Source of the DNA: an uncultured Subdoligranulum sp.
GTDB taxonomy: Bacteria; Bacillota; Clostridia; Oscillospirales; Ruminococcaceae
Assembly: GCA_945830575.1 (NCBI GenBank)
Contig: CALZZE010000005.1
Coordinates: forward strand, 1-64,000
DNA length: 64,000 nucleotides
Direction: 5' to 3'
The position numbers and the translations under genes are program-made. The notes beneath the pieces were generated by a model. That model was given only the letters and a program-made list of their open reading frames with translations. It was not told the DNA's origin and did no database searches. Positions within the stretch are counted from its first letter, which is position 1. Every line of letters starts with the position of its first letter. This document shows positions 58,641 through 64,000 of this stretch, one piece after another.

Positions 58641-59723
58641 TCACAGATAACTGAATTCGTCCTGCTGGCGGCCCACCAGCTCGGGGTGGTCCAGCACCGC
58701 GCCGGCGCCCAGCGCCACGCAGTCCAGCGGGGCCTCCGCGATGTGTACCGCAATGCCGGTCTCGTTCTGGATGAGGGTATCCAGCCCGCGCAGCAGCGCG
58801 CCGCCGCCCGACAGGGTGATGCCCCGGTCGATGATGTCGCTGGACAATTCCGGCGGGGTGCGCTCCAGCGTGTCCTTGATGGCGTCCACGATGCGCAGCA
58901 GGCTCTCGCTCATGGCCTCCCGCACCTCCTCGGAGCGGATGAGGATATCCTTGGGCAGGCCGTCCACCAGATTGCGGCCCTTGATTTCCATGCTGGATTC
59001 CGGGTCCTGCGGGCAGGCGGAGCCAATTTCAATTTTGATCTGCTCGGCGGTGCGCTCGCCCACCAGCAGATTGTACTTTCTTTTAATGTAGGCAATGATG
59101 CTCTGGTCGAGGGTATCCCCGGCGCAGCGCACGCTGCGGCTGGCCACCACGCCGGACAGGCTGATGACCGCCACCTCCGCGGTGCCGCCGCCGATGTCCA
59201 CGATCATGCTGCCCACCGGGTCGGTGGTGGGCAGCCCCGCGCCGATGGCGGCGGCCATGGGCTCCTCAATAACGGTCACCTGCCGCGCCCCCGCCTTGGC
59301 GGCGGCCTGCCGCACGGCCCGGCGCTCCACCTCGGTGACGCCGCTGGGCACGCAGATGACCACCCGGGGATGGGCGAACCAGCTGCCCGCGCAGGCCTGC
59401 CGGATAAAGCTTTGCAGCATGGCGGCGGTGATGTCAAAATCCGCAATGACGCCGTCCTTCAGGGGGCGCACCGCCACGATGGAGCCGGGCGCGCGGCCGA
59501 TGACCGCCTTGGCCTCGTGGCCCACACTGCGCACCCGCAGCTCATCGGTTTTGGTGTCCACCGCCACCACGCTGGGCTCCCGCATGATGATGCCCTTGCC
59601 CTTCATGTACACCAGCGTGTTGGCGGTGCCCAGATCGATGCCAATGTCTTTTGTGAACATACCGCGAAGGCTCCCCCAAAAGCCGCGTAAAAAATCACGA
59701 AATTTCGTCCATAAATCTGCCAT
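58641..59723 (-). CDS. mreB: Rod-shape protein MreB
   Basis: A 360-residue bacterial actin. DIGIDLGTANTLVYMKGKGI, IEEPMAAAIGAGLP, SMIVDIGGGTAEVAVIS and SGGGALLRGLD are the nucleotide-binding stretches. ATG 59723 (AAGGAG seven bases upstream) gives a 21-residue basic-aromatic leader before the common MreB start MFTKDIGI at 59660; the leader could form a membrane-binding amphipathic helix. No mreC or mreD follows. It directs wall synthesis. Confidence 0.95.
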   Translation of the reverse strand: MADLWTKFRDFLRGFWGSLRGMFTKDIGIDLGTANTLVYMKGKGIIMREPSVVAVDTKTDELRVRSVGHEAKAVIGRAPGSIVAVRPLKDGVIADFDITAAMLQSFIRQACAGSWFAHPRVVICVPSGVTEVERRAVRQAAAKAGARQVTVIEEPMAAAIGAGLPTTDPVGSMIVDIGGGTAEVAVISLSGVVASRSVRCAGDTLDQSIIAYIKRKYNLLVGERTAEQIKIEIGSACPQDPESSMEIKGRNLVDGLPKDILIRSEEVREAMSESLLRIVDAIKDTLERTPPELSSDIIDRGITLSGGGALLRGLDTLIQNETGIAVHIAEAPLDCVALGAGAVLDHPELVGRQQDEFSYL

Positions 59724-59761
59724 TGCCTGCTCCTTCCGGCGGGACTGCCCGCCGGGGCGCG

Positions 59762-60319
59762 TCAGTCCGCAAAGGTGCGGAGCAGCTGCGCCGTCCGGTG
59801 TACCGGCAGACCCATGATGTTGTAGTAACAGCCCTCGATGCCCGCGCACCACAGCGCCGCGTGGCCCTGAATGGCGTAAGCGCCCGCCTTGTCGTAAGGC
59901 TCCGGCGTGCGCACGTAGGCCAGCAGGTCCTCCTCCCGGATGGGGGAGAAGTGAACCACGGTGGTCTCCACCGTGGCGGCGCTGCGCCCGTGACGGCAGA
60001 CGCACACCCCGGTGTGGACCTTGTGCGCCCGGCCGGACAGCGCCCGCAGCATCCGCAGCGCGTCCGCCTCATCGGCGGGCTTGCCGAACACCACGCCGCC
60101 GCAGTCCACCACCGTGTCGCAGCCCAGCACCAGATCCTCCGGATGGGAGGCCGCCACGGCCTGCGCCTTGGCGGTGGCCAGCGTCTGGGCCAGCCGGGCG
60201 GGGGTGTCGGCAAACAGGGTGCCTTCGTCCACCTCGCTGGTCAGCACGGTGAAATCCTGGGTGATGAGCTGCAAAAGCTCCCGGCGGCGCGGGCTGCCGG
60301 AGGCGAGTATGAGAGCCAT
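59762..60319 (-). CDS. maf: Maf nucleotide pyrophosphatase
   Basis: A 185-residue Maf. LILASGSPRRRELLQLI is the signature start, LVLGCDTVVDCGG the catalytic Asp region, and KAGAYAIQGHAA the later motif. It hydrolyses non-canonical nucleoside triphosphates. AGGAGG lies nine bases before ATG 60319. It precedes mreB, a common gene order in Firmicutes. Confidence 0.95.
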   Translation of the reverse strand: MALILASGSPRRRELLQLITQDFTVLTSEVDEGTLFADTPARLAQTLATAKAQAVAASHPEDLVLGCDTVVDCGGVVFGKPADEADALRMLRALSGRAHKVHTGVCVCRHGRSAATVETTVVHFSPIREEDLLAYVRTPEPYDKAGAYAIQGHAALWCAGIEGCYYNIMGLPVHRTAQLLRTFAD

Positions 60320-60401
60320 ACTGTGTTTCCTCCTGTTGAGTATATGCCGGGTGCGGGGTCGAAATCCCGCGCAGCGGCACGAAGTTGGAAAATAATGGAA
60401 G

Positions 60402-60842
60402 TTACAACCGCCCGGTGGAGCCGAAGCCGCCCGTGCCCCGGTCGGTGTCGGACAGTTCCTCCGCCGGGGCAAAGGCCGCCTGCCACACGGGGGCGATGCA
60501 CAGCTGGGCCACCCGCTCGCCGGGGGCGAGGGTGACGGGGGCGGCGCCCAGATTCACAAGGCCCACCTTGATTTCCCCCCGGTAGTCGCTGTCAATGACG
60601 CCCACGCAGTTGGACAGAGTGACTCCCTGCTTGATGGCAAGGCCGCTGCGGGCGTAGACCAGCGCCACACAGTCGGGGCCGGGCAGCTCGATGGCAAGGC
60701 CGGTGGGCACCATGGCCCGCTGGCCCGGCTCCAGCGTCAGCGGCGCATCCAGCACCGCGCACAGGTCCGCCGCCGCCGCGCCGGGGGTGGCGTAAGCGGG
60801 CGCTTTGGCCCGCGGGTCCAGCAGCTTGTATTTCACTTGCAT
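60402..60842 (-). CDS. dut: dUTP diphosphatase
   Basis: A 146-residue trimeric dUTPase that makes dUMP and keeps uracil out of DNA. The five motifs are visible: ATPGAAAADLCA, ARSGLAIKQGVTL, GVIDSDYRGEIKVGLVN, RVAQL and the C-terminal RGTGGFGSTG. GAGGTAC precedes ATG 60842. Length is normal. Confidence 0.96.
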   Translation of the reverse strand: MQVKYKLLDPRAKAPAYATPGAAAADLCAVLDAPLTLEPGQRAMVPTGLAIELPGPDCVALVYARSGLAIKQGVTLSNCVGVIDSDYRGEIKVGLVNLGAAPVTLAPGERVAQLCIAPVWQAAFAPAEELSDTDRGTGGFGSTGRL

Positions 60843-60857
60843 TTGTACAGTACCTCG

Positions 60858-61229
60858 TTATGTCATGTCGTAGGGGCGCGCCGTCTCCGGCGTGCGGAAC
60901 TCGTGCTTTTCATAGTACCCGATGAGGGTGCCGGTTTCATCCCGCAGCGCCACCATATAGACGTCCTTGTTTTTTCTGTCATTGTGGTGGGTGAACACCC
61001 TGTTGTGTTCGGCACTTTCGCCAAACCAGTCCACCACTTTTTGGATGGCGGCACAACTGGCGGGGTTGTGGCAGTCCAGCAGGCTTTTGCCCAGCAGCGC
61101 CGCGCCGCCCCACCGCTGCAACTGTGCCACGGCGGCGGGATTCATATAAAGGATGGTGTGGTTCAGATCGCAGATCACCACAGAGCAGCAGTCCTGCTCC
61201 ACAATGCTCTTAAAATAAGGGGAAAGCAT
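60858..61229 (-). CDS. Single PAS-domain protein
   Basis: A 123-residue protein that is essentially one PAS domain: CSVVICDLNHTILYMNPAAVAQLQRWGG, LGKSLLDCHNPAS and the terminal YMVALRDETGTLIGYYEKHEF. There is no kinase or effector region. It may bind heme or a small ligand and sense redox state, but no ligand residue can be assigned. GGAGG lies close before ATG 61229. It lies between dut and the U32 peptidase gene. Confidence 0.82.
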   Translation of the reverse strand: MLSPYFKSIVEQDCCSVVICDLNHTILYMNPAAVAQLQRWGGAALLGKSLLDCHNPASCAAIQKVVDWFGESAEHNRVFTHHNDRKNKDVYMVALRDETGTLIGYYEKHEFRTPETARPYDMT

Positions 61230-61240
61230 GGTCAGCCTCC

Positions 61241-63289
61241 TTAATAGTATACTCCCCGGGTGAACTCGCCGTCAAATGGCTTTTGGCCTTGCAGCTGCGC
61301 CAAAATCTGGCAGACCCGGGCGGGGGATTCGGTGGTAAAATACGCCAGCGCCCAGTCCACCGGCATTTCCGTCAGACGGTCGCCCATATACAGCGGCACC
61401 GGGTTGTAGACGGTGCGCACCCCCGCACCGCCGGGGGCGGTGCAGGTCACCGTGAAATCCCGGCCCTTGCGGTCCCGCAGCGTGCCGCCGCCGGGGCAGC
61501 CCGCGCAGCTGTGTACGTTGCGCAGCGGGCAGGCGCGGGTGAGCATCAGCGGAATGTGCCCGTAGCACAGCGCCGCCGTCACGCCGGGGATGCCGCGCAT
61601 GGCGGGCAGTGCCGTCTCCACATGCACCAGCAGCCCCGCAAGGCCCAGCCCGTGCAGGCGCTGGGCGGCCATGGGGTTGGTCACGTTCAGCCCCAGACCG
61701 CCGTATTGTTTATAGGAAAGCCCCTCCAGCTGGCGCAGCTGGGCCAGATTGTTCACCTGCACCCCCGCAAAGCCCGCATCGGCAAACCGTGCCAGCAGCG
61801 CGGCCACCTGTGCCTCGGTGCGGCCGTACTGGGCGCGGGGCAGCTCCAGCACGGTGCGGCTGCGCAGCGCGGCGGGCAGCTTGTCCGCCTGCGTGATGGG
61901 CAGCACAAGGGGGCCGTCCCAGCTTCCCACCTGCTCTGCCGTCTCAAACCGGGCCGCCAGTTTGGGCAGGCCCCCGGCGGGACGGGGCGCAAAGCCGGGC
62001 AGCGCATACGCCTGTACGGGATGGGCAACAATGACACTGCGCTTGTCCAGCAGCGTGTCCAGCGCCCGGCGGCGCAGCTCGTTCCACGCCGCCCCCGGCA
62101 AAAAGGTGGGCACGCCCTCCGGCGCGTCCAGCGTCAGGCCGTCCAGCACAAAGGGGGTGCCGCCGGTCTTGGAAAGCGCCCGCCGCACCGCCTCGCTCTG
62201 GTCCTTCTGGGCGGGCTGGGGCGCGTCCTCGCTGTACACCACCGCCTTGTGGCCGTCCCGGTCGGCGGCGGTCAGCTTGACGCCCTCCTCATCAAATGCC
62301 ACCGTCATGTCCACCGGCACCCGGGCCAATTCCCGCCGGAACAGCTCCCGGGCCTTGGGCATGGCCGCTTTGGTGGCGGCGGCGTCCGCTTCGGTGCGCA
62401 CACCAAACATAGTACCGTCATTTTTGCCGGTGAGATACCCGTCGGTGAACCCGGAACGGGAAAAAATATCCCGCAGCAGCGCCGCGTCATAGGGCAGTCC
62501 GTCCCGCGCCGCCCGGCAGCTGGCCGCACACACCGCCGCATACTCCGGCGTGCGCAGCCGCCCTTCGATTTTCACGCTGGCAACCCCCGCGTCCATCAAT
62601 TCACGCAGATGGGGCAGGTGGTCCATGTCCTTCAGACTCAGATGACAGGCCCTGCCCGGCTGGCCGGGGCGCAGCCCCGCCGTGGCGTCAAAGGGTAGGC
62701 GGCAGGGCCCGGCGCAGGCGCCCCGGTTGCCGCTGCGCCCGCCCAGAAAGGCGCTCATCATGCACTGGCCGCTCATCGCCATGCACAGCGCGCCGTGGAC
62801 AAACACCTCGCACTCGATGGGAGAGGCGGCGCAGACGGCGCGGATCTCTTCCAGTGACAGTTCCCGGGCCAGAATGACCCGGTCATACCCCAGCGCCGCC
62901 AGCTCCCGCGCCCCCTCCGGCGTGTGGATGCTCATCTGGGTGGAGCCGTGCAGCGCCAGCGTGGGAGCGATTTTTTTCACCAGCTGCGCGGTGGCAAGGT
63001 CGTCCACGATGACCGCGTCCGCCCCCGCCGCCGCCACGGCCCGCACCGCCTGCGCCAGCTGGGGCAGCTCGGCGTCATACACCAGCGTGTTCAGGGTGAC
63101 ATGCACCCGCACGTCCCGGGCGTGGCAGAATTTTACCGCCTCCGCCAGCTCCTCCGGCGTGAAATTCCCCGCCGTGCGCCGGGCGTTGAACCCGGTCAGA
63201 CCCAGATACACCGCGTCCGCCCCGCCGAACACGGCGGCCTTCAGCATGTCGGCGTTGCCTGCGGGGGCTAAAATTTCCAGCCGCGCCAT
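61241..63289 (-). CDS. U32 family peptidase / RlhA-like protein
   Basis: A 682-residue U32 protein. It begins LEILAPAGNADMLKAAVFGGADAVYLGL; the four-cysteine signature lies around HGALCMAMSGQCMMSAFLGG and NRGACAGPCR. The C-terminal half (about 330-682) is the DUF3656-like extension with a further Cys-rich CPLRNVHSCAGCPGG. U32 members include collagenase-like proteases and RNA hydroxylation factors, and the second role is likelier. It overlaps zapA (TGATG). Confidence 0.88.
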   Translation of the reverse strand: MARLEILAPAGNADMLKAAVFGGADAVYLGLTGFNARRTAGNFTPEELAEAVKFCHARDVRVHVTLNTLVYDAELPQLAQAVRAVAAAGADAVIVDDLATAQLVKKIAPTLALHGSTQMSIHTPEGARELAALGYDRVILARELSLEEIRAVCAASPIECEVFVHGALCMAMSGQCMMSAFLGGRSGNRGACAGPCRLPFDATAGLRPGQPGRACHLSLKDMDHLPHLRELMDAGVASVKIEGRLRTPEYAAVCAASCRAARDGLPYDAALLRDIFSRSGFTDGYLTGKNDGTMFGVRTEADAAATKAAMPKARELFRRELARVPVDMTVAFDEEGVKLTAADRDGHKAVVYSEDAPQPAQKDQSEAVRRALSKTGGTPFVLDGLTLDAPEGVPTFLPGAAWNELRRRALDTLLDKRSVIVAHPVQAYALPGFAPRPAGGLPKLAARFETAEQVGSWDGPLVLPITQADKLPAALRSRTVLELPRAQYGRTEAQVAALLARFADAGFAGVQVNNLAQLRQLEGLSYKQYGGLGLNVTNPMAAQRLHGLGLAGLLVHVETALPAMRGIPGVTAALCYGHIPLMLTRACPLRNVHSCAGCPGGGTLRDRKGRDFTVTCTAPGGAGVRTVYNPVPLYMGDRLTEMPVDWALAYFTTESPARVCQILAQLQGQKPFDGEFTRGVYY

Positions 63290-63660
63290 CAGTCCGGAAT
63301 GTCCTGCCGGGTGCGCAGACGGCGCTCCAGCTCCTCGATGCGCTTGCGCTGGCTGGCCACTTCCCGCCGCAGCTCCTCCGCCGCCATCTTGGCGCTGGCC
63401 GCGTCCTCCAGATAATCCTTGATCTGGCGGCGCATGTTGTCGGCGCTGCCGCTGGCCTTTTCCAGCTCGTCCCGGTAATTCAGCGCGGTCATCACCGCCG
63501 CGGTGGTGATGGACACCGACTTGGAGGAGGCCATCAGCTCATTCATGTCCAGATTCAGCCGCTCGGCCAGATTCTGCATGTAACTTTCATTTTCGGTGGT
63601 GGAAACCACGTAGCTGGACCCACAAATGTTCAGCCGCACCTTGGAGGTAGGCATACCCAT
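63289..63660 (-). CDS. zapA: Cell-division protein ZapA
   Basis: A 123-residue ZapA that cross-links FtsZ filaments. KVRLNICGSSYVVSTTENESYMQNLAERLN is the N-terminal domain; residues about 60-115 form a long coiled coil. AAAGGAG lies seven bases before ATG 63660. Its stop overlaps the U32 start. Confidence 0.9.
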   Translation of the reverse strand: MGMPTSKVRLNICGSSYVVSTTENESYMQNLAERLNLDMNELMASSKSVSITTAAVMTALNYRDELEKASGSADNMRRQIKDYLEDAASAKMAAEELRREVASQRKRIEELERRLRTRQDIPD

Positions 63661-63800
63661 AGTTGAACTCCTTTGAAAAAACTGTCTAAACAATGGCGGA
63701 ATTCCCCGGCCATATCCCATATATTATAATATAAATTGCCCGCGAGAAAAAGCCCCTTTTGTGGAAAAACGAAAAAATCTGCGATTCGGCACAATTTTAC

Positions 63801-63829
63801 TTGCACCGCGCCCAATTTTTTACTATAAT
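63801..63829 (+). promoter_or_regulatory. Strong promoter of the last gene
   Basis: TTGCAC (63801-63806) and TATAAT (63824-63829) are 17 bases apart. The leader (about 85 bases) contains the hairpin TATGGCA-AAATA-TGCCATA and GCCGGG...CCCGGC. Confidence 0.75.
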
Positions 63830-63920
63830 AGCTACTGTGAGCCATTCTATGGCAAAATATGCCATAACAAACTGCCGGGGCGTCCTGCCATGCCCGGCGG
63901 CGACAATAAAGGAGAGTATG

Positions 63921-64000
63921 ATGAAGTACACCAAGCGCGAATTTGAAAAGCTGTTGAAGGACAAGCTGACCAGCGAGTGTGCGTCTACGCTGGACACCGC
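63921..64000 (+). CDS. Unidentified protein, start only
   Basis: An open frame from ATG 63921 (AAAGGAG six bases upstream) to the right edge, with a second ATG at 63918. It reads MKYTKREFEKLLKDKL and continues to the edge, 26 residues in all. A strong promoter stands about 90 bases before it. Too little is visible to name it. Confidence 0.6.
   Translation, partial: MKYTKREFEKLLKDKLTSECASTLDT

Noticed and set aside
1..64000. CRISPR array
   Set aside because: No set of regularly spaced direct repeats was noticed in the window.

Overview
The window looks like a chromosome segment of a GC-rich gut-type Clostridia (Oscillospirales-like). This rests on Firmicutes-style AGGAGG ribosome sites, TTGACA/TATAAT promoters, a Clostridia-type conjugative element, and a ygeXYW/ygfK/ssnA/xdhD purine-degradation cluster. 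The species cannot be read from the sequence.

Positions 1 to about 24,383 are the right part of an integrative conjugative element (ICE). Almost all of its genes lie on the minus strand: parM/parR partition genes, an excisionase-like HTH protein, a ribbon-helix-helix protein, a cytosine-5 methyltransferase, an amidoligase broken by one in-frame TAA, a GGCT-fold cyclotransferase, a 1,964-residue LPQTG-anchored adhesin, DUF3846, an element-borne SAM synthetase, a TOPRIM primase-like protein, a RepA-like initiator, a second DNA methyltransferase, MobC, the MobA relaxase, DUF4314 and a PcfB-like protein that runs off the left edge. A DUF4143 ATPase is inserted in the opposite direction. An AT-rich plus-strand island (about 20,500-24,330) holds a TIR protein and a two-gene ATPase plus PD-(D/E)XK-like nuclease pair, and looks like a defence island. 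It ends at a 3' fragment of a CAU-anticodon tRNA gene (att scar), next to a degraded tyrosine recombinase from a second element.

Positions 25,000-31,800 hold a LytS-type histidine kinase and response regulator, a convergent membrane-bound SpoIIE-type phosphatase, tRNA-Pro(UGG) and a ClC channel. The kinase operon and the phosphatase gene share a long inverted-repeat operator placed identically at both promoters.

Positions 31,800-58,400 form a purine/urate-type catabolic region with its cofactor supply: a molybdenum hydroxylase with a ferredoxin-like protein, YgfK, SsnA, a PAS regulator, an NCS2 permease, molybdopterin genes (MoaA, a MOSC-MogA fusion, MoaC, a MoeA-like protein), ModABC, XdhC, a cysteine-desulfurase-like protein, a LysR regulator, RidA, a dihydropyrimidinase, carbamate kinase, YgeW, YgeY and YgeX. 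The proposed logic is uptake by the permease, hydroxylation and ring opening by the Mo enzyme and hydrolases, removal of carbamoyl groups by YgeW/ArcC with ATP gain, and cleavage of diaminopropionate by YgeX with RidA clearing the enamine. A CCAAAC-N5-GTTTGG dyad just after the promoters of the permease, moaA and ygeX suggests one repressor for all three units. No FAD subunit for the Mo hydroxylase is seen here.

Positions 58,600-64,000 are housekeeping genes on the minus strand (mreB, maf, dut, a PAS protein, a U32 peptidase, zapA) and the start of an unidentified plus-strand gene.
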